Assembly: GCA_016201435.1 (NCBI GenBank)
Contig: JACQCT010000014.1
Location: 248,001 to 312,000, forward strand
Direction of reading: 5' to 3'
From: Nitrososphaerota archaeon
Lineage (GTDB): Archaea; Thermoproteota; Nitrososphaeria; Nitrososphaerales; Nitrosopumilaceae
Length of the DNA stretch: 64,000 bases
Below, piece after piece: positions 20,435 through 30,283 of this stretch. Position 1 is the stretch's first letter, and the number at the start of each line of letters is the position of its first letter. The position numbers and the translations under genes were made by a program. The notes beneath the pieces are model-generated. The model was not told where the DNA came from and did no database searches. It saw only the letters and a list, made by a program, of their open reading frames with translations.

Positions 20435-20857
20435 ATGAAGTCATTAACATGTTTGTATGATTCACAGAATGAAAAATATCTACTATATCATTCAGCATTA
20501 TTGGTTTTTGTACTCACAGTAGTTATTCCAATAAATCTTCAACTCACAAGATTTTCTTTTGCAGCTACCGCTATTTTATTCGCAACTGGATTTCTCTCTA
20601 TGTTTATGATTGCTAGAAATGATAAAGTTGGATTTGGGTTATTGAAATCTCTGAGAATAGAAAAAGGTTCTAATTTATTATCTCAAAAAATGCCATATCC
20701 TCATTTTAACTCGGCTGACAATTATCAAGATCCAATTGTTCTTATGCAAAATTTTGTTGATGAGCTAGGTAGGAGACATCATGAGGAAATGGATTGGACA
20801 AAGCTTGATAGTTTTCGCATGCTAAATGCAAGACTTACACAGTTAGTGAAGGTATAA
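20435..20857 (+). CDS. hypothetical membrane protein
   Basis: 140-aa ORF with two TM segments, directly upstream of the TrmB gene. Confidence 0.55.
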   Translation: MKSLTCLYDSQNEKYLLYHSALLVFVLTVVIPINLQLTRFSFAATAILFATGFLSMFMIARNDKVGFGLLKSLRIEKGSNLLSQKMPYPHFNSADNYQDPIVLMQNFVDELGRRHHEEMDWTKLDSFRMLNARLTQLVKV

Positions 20858-20861
20858 GCAT

Positions 20862-21746
20862 ATGATGAATGATTTTTTGAAATCTGAAAATACGTACGTG
20901 GAGAAAGAACATGTTACTATATTTGATTCCGAGCCTGGGTCTACCTCTTACAAAAATAGGATTGCCGCAGACAGATTAAGAGAGGTACTTGCTGAATTTG
21001 GATTGAGTTCTAATCAATCAAAGATTTTCATATTTTTAGGCAAATTTGGGTCAAAAACAGCTCCAGAGATCTCCAAAGCATTACGAATTCCAAGAACCGA
21101 GACATACCATATCATTAACACTTTACAAAGTAAAGGAATCGTTACAACAGAATTTATCTCACCTGCAAGGTATACTGCTTTACCAATAGAGAAAGCGTTA
21201 ACTTCCATACTCAACATGGAACGCGAAAAGATCAATTCCCTTTCAAAACAAAGGAAAAGAGCTATAGAACTATGGAACGAAGTACCATCATTTTTTACAG
21301 AAGTAAATGATGAACCGAGAGAAAAATTGCAAGTGTTACAAGGTAGCACTTCAATAAATATCAAAATCACATCCATGATTCGCGATAGTCAAAAAGAATT
21401 CTTAATGTTAGGTACAGAAAAGGACATTGCCAGGTTTTATCATGCAGACTTTTTTGAAATTTTAGACCATTCAACTCTGAAGGCAAGATTTGTAATCTGT
21501 CCTGCACAAAAGATTCCAAATTTTATTGAGGAGGCAGACAAAGCTTTCATCAAAGTATTGCCAGATGGAAAAACTGACACCAGTTGCTTTATACTCAAAG
21601 ATTCTTCTGAAGCGCTTCTCTTCACAAAAAACGCATCTTATCATGCCAATGACAGCGCTGCCGTTTGGACCAATTCCAAATCACTAATTGATTCAATGCA
21701 AATGTTGTTCAACTACTGTTGGGAAAAAGCAGAAATAATATTTTAA
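20862..21746 (+). CDS. TrmB family transcriptional regulator
   Basis: LGKFGSKTAPEISKALRIPRTETYHIINTLQSKGIV; paralog 44645..45499. Confidence 0.85.
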   Translation: MMNDFLKSENTYVEKEHVTIFDSEPGSTSYKNRIAADRLREVLAEFGLSSNQSKIFIFLGKFGSKTAPEISKALRIPRTETYHIINTLQSKGIVTTEFISPARYTALPIEKALTSILNMEREKINSLSKQRKRAIELWNEVPSFFTEVNDEPREKLQVLQGSTSINIKITSMIRDSQKEFLMLGTEKDIARFYHADFFEILDHSTLKARFVICPAQKIPNFIEEADKAFIKVLPDGKTDTSCFILKDSSEALLFTKNASYHANDSAAVWTNSKSLIDSMQMLFNYCWEKAEIIF

Positions 21747-21837
21747 AAAATATTGTTACAGATAAACTTCATTCACGTGAGATGCTAATTATACCTCAAG
21801 CAAAACTACTAGTATGACATATTGACAATACATAAAA

Positions 21838-21981
21838 TCAGGATAGCGATTTGAATTTCTTTACTGCTTCACGAGTCAGCCTTTCCTGCTCCTCTTTTGT
21901 AATTTTAGTGGGGTCTTCTGAAGCTAAAGCCTTGTCATAGTCCTCTTGTGTTGTTTTTATCTTCTTTTTCTCGTCAGACAT
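21838..21981 (-). CDS. small charged hypothetical protein (not in ORF track)
   Basis: MSDEKKKIKTTQEDYDKALASEDPTKITKEEQERLTREAVKKFKSLS. Confidence 0.5.
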   Translation of the reverse strand: MSDEKKKIKTTQEDYDKALASEDPTKITKEEQERLTREAVKKFKSLS

Positions 21982-22025
21982 TGTAAATCAAGAACCACAC
22001 CTTAATTGATATCTCTTTTCATTCC

Positions 22026-22298
22026 TTATGGTTTGGTGGAATATTTTTTTATTTTAGAGCCACATTTTGGGCAGGTATTTTCATTGTGGTAATAGCCGCA
22101 CTCTAGGCAGACAAATTTGGTTGGCGTTGCTGCTTGAAATTTTCTAAAAAACCCATTATTGTTTTTCTTGCCAAATAAAACCATCGTAATGATGCAAATC
22201 ACAACTGTTGCAATTACTATAGGCACTAGTATTCGAAATAAAAATGCCAGTCCAATCAATACGGGAAGAAATATTGCGAAAAATTTTACCTTGTCCAT
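22026..22298 (-). CDS. membrane protein with C-terminal zinc ribbon
   Basis: two TM segments then CLECGYYHNENTCPKCGSKIK. Confidence 0.65.
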   Translation of the reverse strand: MDKVKFFAIFLPVLIGLAFLFRILVPIVIATVVICIITMVLFGKKNNNGFFRKFQAATPTKFVCLECGYYHNENTCPKCGSKIKKYSTKP

Positions 22299-22383
22299 GA
22301 TACCACCAAAAAGATATTTTGAACAATCAATTCGTTACAGGAAACATTTTGTAACAACATTGTATACGGTGTAGTTGCATTTA

Positions 22384-22569
22384 ATGGTTGACCTTTCAAG
22401 AAAGGCATACTTGTTTGTAATTGATGGCAAGATAGAGGTAAATGGAAATACCATGAAAAGACAAGATGTGGCAAGAATAGAAAATGAGAAGAGTTTGTTA
22501 ATTGAATCTAGGATACAATCAGAATTGTTGCTAATTGATCTTCCTGAAAAATATGTTTTTAATCAATGA
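22384..22569 (+). pseudogene. orphan C-terminal cupin fragment resembling YhaK-type pirin
   Basis: RKAYLFVIDGKIEVNGNTMKRQDVARIENEKSLLIESRIQSELLLIDLPEKYV; no N-terminal cupin upstream. Confidence 0.5.
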
Positions 22570-22685
22570 GTTGTCTTAGGCCATTCATTTGTGCTCAAGT
22601 TTTTGCTTTAACTCTAAATTTTGTACATTATTTGATCAAAACAATTGATACCATTAATTATAATTTCAAATCAAAACAAAATAAA

Positions 22686-23588
22686 ATGAAAACAAGCCTC
22701 TTCCTAGCAATAATGCTCTCATCGGTTTTACTCATTCATACTGCATCTGCAATCGTACCTATTGGAGGTTTAGTAGTTACGATAAAACCAGAAAAAAGCC
22801 CTCTTGAATCAAGCGAGATTCCAGTATTGACTGGAACTGTAACAGATCAAGCAAGCAGGCCAATTTCAAATGCCCAAGTCAGTATCAGTACTTCCTATGG
22901 AACCTTTGTAATTTTTACAGACATTGACGGTAAATTCAGATACCAGTATGAAAATCCTGTTAATCCTGCACAATACCTAGTAAATGTCAAGGCACAAAAA
23001 ATTGGTTATGGAACAGGGCTTGCTAGCACGACATTTTTTGTCAACGGTGTGCCAGTATCACAATCTCAACAGTATAATTCCAAAACTGTATCTGGGAACA
23101 ACTTAAGTCAAGATCCTATCGCATCTAGAATTCTCAAAAATGTAGAGATTGCAAAAAAACAACAGGCAGAACAGGATGCAAAGATAAAGCAGATTGAGGA
23201 GGAAAAGAAATTTCAGCAAAGTCAACGAGCACTTGCCGATCAGCAACTACAGTTTGACCTTGGAAATTGGTTTGCACAATTTAATCCGTTTACACCAAGA
23301 AACGCATATGCTGAATTTGTTTCTCAAGTAAATCAAACAGTTCAGACCATTTTTTGGGGCCAGTTTAACTTTACGGAACAAAAAACAAATGAGGGTCTTG
23401 CTGCCAAGAACCAAGTTCTTCAAAACGGAGGCAGTTATGACCAGGCAAGAAATGCATTCATTAAAAATGCTACTACTTCTAGAAGTGAGATTTCCAAAGT
23501 TAACAACGACCTCAATGTAAAGTATGGCAATGCAAGTAAGGATGTACAGTCCAAGTTTGACAAATATGGAAACTTGCCGAGATCCTAA
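22686..23588 (+). CDS. secreted protein with N-terminal carboxypeptidase-regulatory-like domain and C-terminal domain paralogous to 126..803
   Basis: signal peptide MKTSLFLAIMLSSVLLIHTASA (start internal to track ORF 22566); PISNAQVSISTSYGTFVIFTDIDGKFRY. Confidence 0.75.
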   Translation: MKTSLFLAIMLSSVLLIHTASAIVPIGGLVVTIKPEKSPLESSEIPVLTGTVTDQASRPISNAQVSISTSYGTFVIFTDIDGKFRYQYENPVNPAQYLVNVKAQKIGYGTGLASTTFFVNGVPVSQSQQYNSKTVSGNNLSQDPIASRILKNVEIAKKQQAEQDAKIKQIEEEKKFQQSQRALADQQLQFDLGNWFAQFNPFTPRNAYAEFVSQVNQTVQTIFWGQFNFTEQKTNEGLAAKNQVLQNGGSYDQARNAFIKNATTSRSEISKVNNDLNVKYGNASKDVQSKFDKYGNLPRS

Positions 23589-23835
23589 AAATCAAACTTG
23601 TTACATTATCTTAGTTTTTCGATGACAGTTTTTTCTACAGATACAAAATCACAGTATTGCTAAACTGAAATTATAATTTCTGAATCTCAGGTTCAAATCA
23701 GATTGTGCCGGCATTATTTTCTTCAGACACTTGTTATGTTGAAACTGTAATACCTATAAAATTGACTGGATTTTTCACAATTGTAAATGCCGCATAAACC
23801 AGTTTATTAGAGATGAATGCGTATCATATGGTGTA

Positions 23836-24042
23836 ATGAATATTTATGATAAAAAATCAGTCCGTTGTTCCAAGTGTGACAGATTCATAGGAGAGATTGA
23901 TTATGATGCAATGGTTACTTTGCCAAAATGTGGGCGATGTGCCAATCCCTTACCAGAAGGCGATGACAAAGTACAATACATAGTCAGTAAATTCAACAAA
24001 AATCCAAAAAGTTTAGCGCGACCGTTAGATTCCAGTAGTTAA
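23836..24042 (+). CDS. small zinc-ribbon protein
   Basis: CSKC...CGRC motif. Confidence 0.6.
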   Translation: MNIYDKKSVRCSKCDRFIGEIDYDAMVTLPKCGRCANPLPEGDDKVQYIVSKFNKNPKSLARPLDSSS

Positions 24043-24101
24043 TTTTGAAAGATAGCTCGGCAGTTTTGGTTACTTGCTACCAGTCATTGAAATCATTCAA
24101 G

Positions 24102-24731
24102 CTAGTAGCCTCTTCTTTTCTTTTCCACAACAATTAGTAATCTTGTTAACAACAATCCTGCAATGAATCCACCTATATGCGCCGTAAATGCGATTGGAAT
24201 GGAAACAATAGAACCAATAAAGGCGTACAGTATCTGTATTGCCAGCCAGTAATATCCTCGTATGTTGCCAAGCGCTGCTGTTATTCCCATTACACCTGAG
24301 ATTGCACCTGACGCACCTATCAATACGCTAGAACCATTTCCCACTACAAGAATATACAATGTGCCATAAAGTAATGCGCCTGCAATTCCTGCAGCAATGT
24401 AGACCCCTAGGTATCTTATTTTGCCAATTGATCTCTCTGCAAATCCGCCAAGATATGCTAAAGCAAAAAGATTGAATGCAATGTGGGCAATTCCGGCATG
24501 AAGAAACATTGAGGAAAAAAGCCTTGTTACGTTGTCCGCTAAAGCATGATTTCCATAAAAAAAATAATTTGGAACAAAGCCATATTGCAAGATTATTTGG
24601 TTTTGTGTGCCTGTTATCATGCCATATGCGAGTACAACGCCATTTGCAAGCATCAGAGCAGTTGTGACAGGAGGAAGTTTGGGTATCTTAAGAAACAACA
24701 TTGGACAAAGATTTGCTGATATAAAATGCAT
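24102..24731 (-). CDS. rhomboid family intramembrane serine protease
   Basis: GASGAISGVMG motif, HIAFNLFAL, C-terminal AHIGGFIAGLLL. Confidence 0.88.
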   Translation of the reverse strand: MHFISANLCPMLFLKIPKLPPVTTALMLANGVVLAYGMITGTQNQIILQYGFVPNYFFYGNHALADNVTRLFSSMFLHAGIAHIAFNLFALAYLGGFAERSIGKIRYLGVYIAAGIAGALLYGTLYILVVGNGSSVLIGASGAISGVMGITAALGNIRGYYWLAIQILYAFIGSIVSIPIAFTAHIGGFIAGLLLTRLLIVVEKKRRGY

Positions 24732-24846
24732 GCATTATACAGGACTCTTCAGTGATCTGAAAAAAATTGGAATCTAGTAAATATTACAGGACAGGCCAAT
24801 ACAATTTATCAGCAATCCCTAAAAACTCTGTAAACTGAAAATCAAT

Positions 24847-25587
24847 GTGAAAAATCTACAGATTTCAATAATTGCAATATGTGGAATTATTATTGCCAGT
24901 ACTAATCTTGTATATGCAGAACAAACATCACCTGTTATAGTTACCCAAGTAGAACTAGATAGTCCGTTTGCATTATATTCTGACAATCAAACATGCATTT
25001 CGCCACCACTTAATGGCTACATAAATAACTGTTTGACAGATCTAGTTCTTGGCCACAAGGTCAAATGCACATATTTTATTGGCAGTAAAACCTGTCAACC
25101 ACTACACCAGTTTACTAATAGTACTAACTATGATTGTTTCAATAATCAGGATTTCTCAGGCACCCCTCAGTGGTTTGATATCTATAACACACAAAATACG
25201 ACTGTTATTTTGCAAAACTTTACAGTGATTGAGAAATGGAATCAGCAACCATATGGACATATTGGACCATACTCTACTGTTTTAGAACTGAAGCCTCATG
25301 AAAAATGCACGATTGGATTTACACCAATTAATCAACCGTTAGCCATTCCTTTGAACAATATGGTAATGGATATTTCATACAATTATGATACCAAAGATTA
25401 CAACGCATATACGCCATCTTTGTCTGATACCTACAATGACATAAGAACATGGCAATATGACGGAAATAAATGGACTTTTGTTGAGGAAAATTCCGTTAAA
25501 GTTCCAGAGTTTCCCTTTGCGATGTTAGTACTTGTGATTAGCACTGCTTCATTGTTAGTGTTTTACAGAATAAAATTTAAAATTTAG
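24847..25587 (+). CDS. secreted protein with PEF-type C-terminal sorting signal
   Basis: signal peptide; VPEFPFAMLVLVISTASLLVFYRIKFKI C-terminus. Confidence 0.75.
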   Translation: MKNLQISIIAICGIIIASTNLVYAEQTSPVIVTQVELDSPFALYSDNQTCISPPLNGYINNCLTDLVLGHKVKCTYFIGSKTCQPLHQFTNSTNYDCFNNQDFSGTPQWFDIYNTQNTTVILQNFTVIEKWNQQPYGHIGPYSTVLELKPHEKCTIGFTPINQPLAIPLNNMVMDISYNYDTKDYNAYTPSLSDTYNDIRTWQYDGNKWTFVEENSVKVPEFPFAMLVLVISTASLLVFYRIKFKI

Positions 25588-25598
25588 AAAATAAAAAC
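25502..25598 (+). repeat. 97-bp perfect inverted repeat, left arm
   Basis: exact reverse complement of 27873-27969 by manual alignment. Confidence 0.92.
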
Positions 25599-25647
25599 TA
25601 CATCCTTGACAACAAAAACAAGGAAAATGTTTCTTTTGGTGTTAAAA

Positions 25648-26589
25648 CTAGTATCCACGTTTTGCAAGCCAGTCGGACACAATCTTGTTTGCAAGCTCAT
25701 TTGGGGGTATATCTTGACGGCGTGACTGTACCCCTAGTCCACGGGTTTTTCTCTTTGACAACCTTAATGAAACAATTTGTTGTAATGTCAATGATCTTGC
25801 CTTTTTCATTATCCTTTTGTGGGATAAGTTTGGATTGCGTGCTAGAACCTTAAGATATCGCTTTTTTGTTGATGATTCAAGTTTTGATATTTGATGCGCG
25901 ATTTTAACTGCTTTTGAAACATCTGAGATGATCTGATGCAACTTTGTTGCGCCATCCCTTGAGATTGTCCTTGGCACAAGTTCTTTTAGCTTCTCTGGCA
26001 CTCCTGCAAAACCGTGGTATTTCTTAAATGTCGACATTGAAAGTCCCAATGATTGGGCAGCCTTTGATTTTCCCACCTTTTCTGCCAAGAATGCGCATGC
26101 GTCAGCCATGTCTTTTACATTCATGTTTTTGCGGTGAATATTTTCAACAACAGAAGCTGCCTTGGCATCCGGGATCTCATATTCTGTTTTTCTGGTCAAA
26201 ACCAAAACAGGAATCTTTTTTGCACCTAGTCTTTTCAGTGCAGCTAACCTTCGTTGCCCTGACATCAAGAGATACAAGTTTCCCTCTTTTTGCACCATTG
26301 GAGGATTTTGTAGTCCCTCGGTTTTGATTGACTTTGCTAGTTCTGAAATTCCTTCTCTGTTAAGCTTTCTTGCCTGAGCCTCTTTCCATACTTGAATCTG
26401 TTTTATTGGAATCTCCTTTAAACGATAGGAAACCTTTGATGAGTATCTTGTTTTTCTAACGGTCCGTCTTTTGGCGATTCGTTTAATTTTCTTTTTTTTA
26501 GCCTTTCTCAACTGTATGGCTTTATTTGAATTTTGTAAAAGGGGATTGGTTGAATCCGATTCGCTTATGTGTAATGAATAATTATGCAA
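25648..26589 (-). CDS. ParB/RepB/Spo0J-like nuclease-domain protein
   Basis: EGLQNPPMVQKEGNLYLLMSGQRRLAALKRLG and HTH KAAQSLGLSMSTFKKYHGF. Confidence 0.82.
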   Translation of the reverse strand: MHNYSLHISESDSTNPLLQNSNKAIQLRKAKKKKIKRIAKRRTVRKTRYSSKVSYRLKEIPIKQIQVWKEAQARKLNREGISELAKSIKTEGLQNPPMVQKEGNLYLLMSGQRRLAALKRLGAKKIPVLVLTRKTEYEIPDAKAASVVENIHRKNMNVKDMADACAFLAEKVGKSKAAQSLGLSMSTFKKYHGFAGVPEKLKELVPRTISRDGATKLHQIISDVSKAVKIAHQISKLESSTKKRYLKVLARNPNLSHKRIMKKARSLTLQQIVSLRLSKRKTRGLGVQSRRQDIPPNELANKIVSDWLAKRGY

Positions 26590-26635
26590 TGAAAGATCTA
26601 ACTTGATGAAAAACTATGTGATATCTAATCTGTTT

Positions 26636-27742
26636 TTACAGGGCACTTTGTTTTTCTACTATGACTTGGCCTGTCAGCCATGGGTGAACAACACAAAAGT
26701 AATTGTACGTTCCTTCTTCAGTAAAGGTATGTGAAAACGAATTGCCGAATTTAATCAAACTGCTACGAAATACCGTACCTGTCAGACCATCTGATAGTTT
26801 TCCACTTGTGACTGTATGAGATGACGAATCTTTGTTTATCCATAATACTGTATGTCCCGCAGTGACCATTTCACTATAAGGCTGAAAACAAGAGGATTTT
26901 GATGCACATTCTTGACTTGCAGAGGAACTTGGAGTGATGACAACAAGTGGTGTAGATTTGGCTACAGAAGGTAAATCCGTTATTCCCTGCAAAAACGATT
27001 GATCAAAATAGATTTTTTTCTCAGGATAACATGAGAGCATTTTGCCATTGTCAATGTCATAAAAATGCCAATTAAGACAAGTTACATCCTGCTCAAATTT
27101 TGTATTATCAAACTTCCAGTCAAAACCATTTTGAATGCTTTCATTTGGGTAACCGTGTCCTCTAACCAACGTAATCGTATTGTTGTCATAGTTTGCCTTT
27201 ACCTCCGCAAACAACGTGTTGGGATAAAGATAGATAACATGCGGATGTTGTGTTATGGCATTAAATTCATTTCTAGTAACATATTCGTTATGAAGTAAAA
27301 TCACTATATCATATTTTTTTAATATCTGTGGGTTTTTATCAATATCAACATCCGTAATATGAGAAAAATTTTGATTTAAGAGTATGGAATTTGATGCTCC
27401 GCCTGAAACAAATGATCCTGTATAGTAAAAGGGAATATGAACTGTCAAACACTTGGAGTCACATTTCTTTGTATAGTAGTAATAAAATCCATTATCACTA
27501 TAGGCTGCTTGAGTAAAAATTGGTTGAACAAATACAATATTTTGATACGTCCGAGTCTGTAGATGATTTATGAATGTGAAATTGTCAGTTGTTGCTACTG
27601 CAGCAGCAAAGTTAGTAGAACCTAATGACCATGCTAATAAAACAAGAATTAAACTAAATATGAACATCGAGACTATTCGAAGACTAAAGAATTGGTTGGA
27701 TTTTTGCATTATTTCTTGAGCAATACTTGAATTAACTTTCAT
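26636..27742 (-). CDS. secreted protein with C-terminal cupredoxin (plastocyanin-like) domain
   Basis: GHTVLWINKDSSSHTVTSG...GTYNYFCVVHPWLTGQVIVE copper-site pattern. Confidence 0.85.
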   Translation of the reverse strand: MKVNSSIAQEIMQKSNQFFSLRIVSMFIFSLILVLLAWSLGSTNFAAAVATTDNFTFINHLQTRTYQNIVFVQPIFTQAAYSDNGFYYYYTKKCDSKCLTVHIPFYYTGSFVSGGASNSILLNQNFSHITDVDIDKNPQILKKYDIVILLHNEYVTRNEFNAITQHPHVIYLYPNTLFAEVKANYDNNTITLVRGHGYPNESIQNGFDWKFDNTKFEQDVTCLNWHFYDIDNGKMLSCYPEKKIYFDQSFLQGITDLPSVAKSTPLVVITPSSSASQECASKSSCFQPYSEMVTAGHTVLWINKDSSSHTVTSGKLSDGLTGTVFRSSLIKFGNSFSHTFTEEGTYNYFCVVHPWLTGQVIVEKQSAL

Positions 27743-27872
27743 TTTATGTGAGAAAGTTTCACTTTACTAATTTGTTATTGTGAGTCGATTAACTTTGTCT
27801 TATTAGCTAAGATTGTAAATGATTCTTATCTGTTTCCGAATTAGAAGGATCAATTATGAATAAAGATGTCGT

Positions 27873-27969
27873 GTTTTTATTTTCTAAATTTTAAATTTTA
27901 TTCTGTAAAACACTAACAATGAAGCAGTGCTAATCACAAGTACTAACATCGCAAAGGGAAACTCTGGAA
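27873..27969 (-). repeat. 97-bp perfect inverted repeat, right arm
   Basis: exact reverse complement of 25502-25598. Confidence 0.92.
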
Positions 27970-30136
27970 TTGGCGGAATTACTTTTGACATATTGGTGAT
28001 TGTTATGACGTGTGTAGAAAAGTGAGGAATCAATACCAGTATCTGTGCTCCGCTTTGAGTAGTAATTATCGCAAAACTGGGATTGTCTGTGCTCTTTGCA
28101 TGCAGTATAGAATTTACATCTACAGCTGGAGCGATTTGGTTGCCGTCGTACATTATTCCAAGATATTTTAGATTACCTGCATTTATTGCTGCATCTTCAA
28201 GGTTAATGAGAAGAACTTTGGGAATTGTCTGACTTGGTGCGCTGACAGTAACACTAAGTGAATCAGGCGATGTATTATTTGTGTGAACTGATATGTTATT
28301 GTCAATAGATGTGGTTTGTACAGTCTGATTCATTATGTTGATTTCTGCTGCTATTGTTTCATTATTTTTTGCCTTGTCAATATTGTCAATGTCCTGTTGA
28401 GTAGCACTAACAATTACCCCTGCAGATGGTTGGGGTGATGGTAGTGTTGGTTGAGGTGGTGTAGTTGATGGTGTAGTTGGCGTAGATGGCGTACTAGATG
28501 TTGCAGACAATGATGATACACCAAAGCTGCTCGAATGATAAGAATCGCCTAGATATGTGGCACTTATTGTTATCATAGTAGACGAGTCAGAGTGTGGGGT
28601 ATACGACAGAGAACAATGGTTACCTGAAAGTATGCAATTATTTGGAGTAAAAGTTCCACCCGCACCATTGTCGCTCCATGATATAATTCCAATCAAAGAT
28701 GTAGATGGATTTGAAGTGTCAGCAACAGTAGCAGTAAATGTAACTGCATTTCCTGAAGTAAATGTTGCAGGATTTGGTGTAACTGTAGTGGTGGTACCAC
28801 TAATGACGTTTGTTGATATTTGCGATGTGGCAAAACTGTTCAAATGAGTGCTGTCACCTGAATATGTCGCATTAATTGTAATCACATTAGGTGGGTTTCC
28901 AGAAGCAACATACCTTGATACACATGCACCTGATGAAAGCGTACACGAGGTTGCGTTGAACTGGCCACCTGCATTGTTATCTTTCCATGATACAGTGCCT
29001 GAGGGGGTGGTAGGAGAGCTTGATGCATCATTGATTTTAACAACATATGTGACTGTTCCATTAGAAGACAGGATTACCGGATTTGGCGTAAGGGATACAG
29101 TTGTACGATGCAGCACGTTTACAGAAAGAGATGATATTCCAGCACTTCCTGAATGAGCAGAATCACCTGCATAGCTTGCAGTTATTGTGACTGAGCTAGT
29201 AGAAGTAATAGAAGCAGTGTATGATGTGGTGCAGCTTCCAGATGACAAGGTACATGGAGTTGGAGTGAATGTGCCTCCGGAACCGCCATCACTCCATGTT
29301 ACAGTACCAGTTGGAGTAGTCGGAGACATGTGACTGTCAATTATTGTTACAGTAAATGTAACTTGAGCTCCTGAATTTACTGTAGATGGGTTTGGTGTAA
29401 CTGTAGTGGTTGTGGAATGGATCTGATTTACTGTCAACGATGATGTTCCAGAGCTTGAAGAATGGGTACTGTCACCTGCATAGTTTGCAGTTATTGCAAC
29501 TGAGCTGGCAGAGTTTGTAGAAGCAGTGTATGATGTGGTGCAGGTTCCAGATGATAATGTACAGGAAGCTGGATTGAATGTGCCTCCGGAACCGCCAGCA
29601 CTCCATGTTACAGTACTAGTTGGAGTAGTTGGCGAGCTATACGTATCATTTACTTTTACAACAAATGTTACTGAACCAGTAGATAATGTTGCAGGATTTG
29701 GTGTAACTGTAGTGATTGTGGAATGGATTAGATTTACTGTCAACGATGATGAACTAGAGTTTGTAGAATGGGTACTGTCACCTGCATAGTTTGCAGTTAT
29801 CGCTACTCCGGGAAGAGATGTCGTGGAAGCAGTGTATGATGTTGTGCAGCTTCCAGATGACAAGGTACATGGAGTTGGAGTGAATGTGCCTCCGGAACCG
29901 CCATCACTCCATGTTACAGTACCAGTTGGAATGTTTGTAGAGTTGGTAGTATCAGCAACTGTTGCAGTAAATGTAACTTGAGCCCCTGAATTTACTGTAG
30001 ATGGGTTTGGTGTAACTGTGATATTTGTTGAGTCTAAAGAATAAGCATTATGATTTAGAAATCCGATTAGAGTAATTAAAGTAACAGTGACAGCTAAAAT
30101 TGTGAGCCTTTGCAATAGTGTGCTTCGCTTTTCCAA
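27884..30136 (-). CDS. large surface protein with five Ig-like repeats and PEF-type C-terminal sorting signal
   Basis: repeated TTVTPNPxTxxxGxxVTFTxTVxD...SYAGDSxHSxS modules; C-terminal IPEFPFAMLVLVISTASLLVFYRIKFKI. Confidence 0.88.
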   Translation of the reverse strand: MEKRSTLLQRLTILAVTVTLITLIGFLNHNAYSLDSTNITVTPNPSTVNSGAQVTFTATVADTTNSTNIPTGTVTWSDGGSGGTFTPTPCTLSSGSCTTSYTASTTSLPGVAITANYAGDSTHSTNSSSSSLTVNLIHSTITTVTPNPATLSTGSVTFVVKVNDTYSSPTTPTSTVTWSAGGSGGTFNPASCTLSSGTCTTSYTASTNSASSVAITANYAGDSTHSSSSGTSSLTVNQIHSTTTTVTPNPSTVNSGAQVTFTVTIIDSHMSPTTPTGTVTWSDGGSGGTFTPTPCTLSSGSCTTSYTASITSTSSVTITASYAGDSAHSGSAGISSLSVNVLHRTTVSLTPNPVILSSNGTVTYVVKINDASSSPTTPSGTVSWKDNNAGGQFNATSCTLSSGACVSRYVASGNPPNVITINATYSGDSTHLNSFATSQISTNVISGTTTTVTPNPATFTSGNAVTFTATVADTSNPSTSLIGIISWSDNGAGGTFTPNNCILSGNHCSLSYTPHSDSSTMITISATYLGDSYHSSSFGVSSLSATSSTPSTPTTPSTTPPQPTLPSPQPSAGVIVSATQQDIDNIDKAKNNETIAAEINIMNQTVQTTSIDNNISVHTNNTSPDSLSVTVSAPSQTIPKVLLINLEDAAINAGNLKYLGIMYDGNQIAPAVDVNSILHAKSTDNPSFAIITTQSGAQILVLIPHFSTHVITITNMSKVIPPIPEFPFAMLVLVISTASLLVFYRIKFKI

Positions 30137-30283
30137 TCATATAAGATTGATCTTGTGTCAAACTTGTTTTTGATTATTCATCTAATTCATCACGTATGAC
30201 AATTATTGATGACTATGATTATACAACATTTTTGTTGCAAAAACCTCTTGAATTGATATATAATTTTTCGACCAAGTGCAGGC

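Noticed and set aside
23640-23735. GGTTCAAATC in an intergenic region, possible tRNA T-arm
   Set aside because: Flanking bases do not form the T-stem or an acceptor stem
25648-27742. ParB-like gene as evidence of an integrated plasmid or provirus
   Set aside because: No ParA, replication, integrase, capsid or transposase genes nearby; ParB-like proteins are also chromosomal in archaea
28557-29789. Long + strand ORFs antisense to the Ig-like surface gene
   Set aside because: Low-complexity antisense frames created by the repeat codon usage of 27884..30136; no independent motifs
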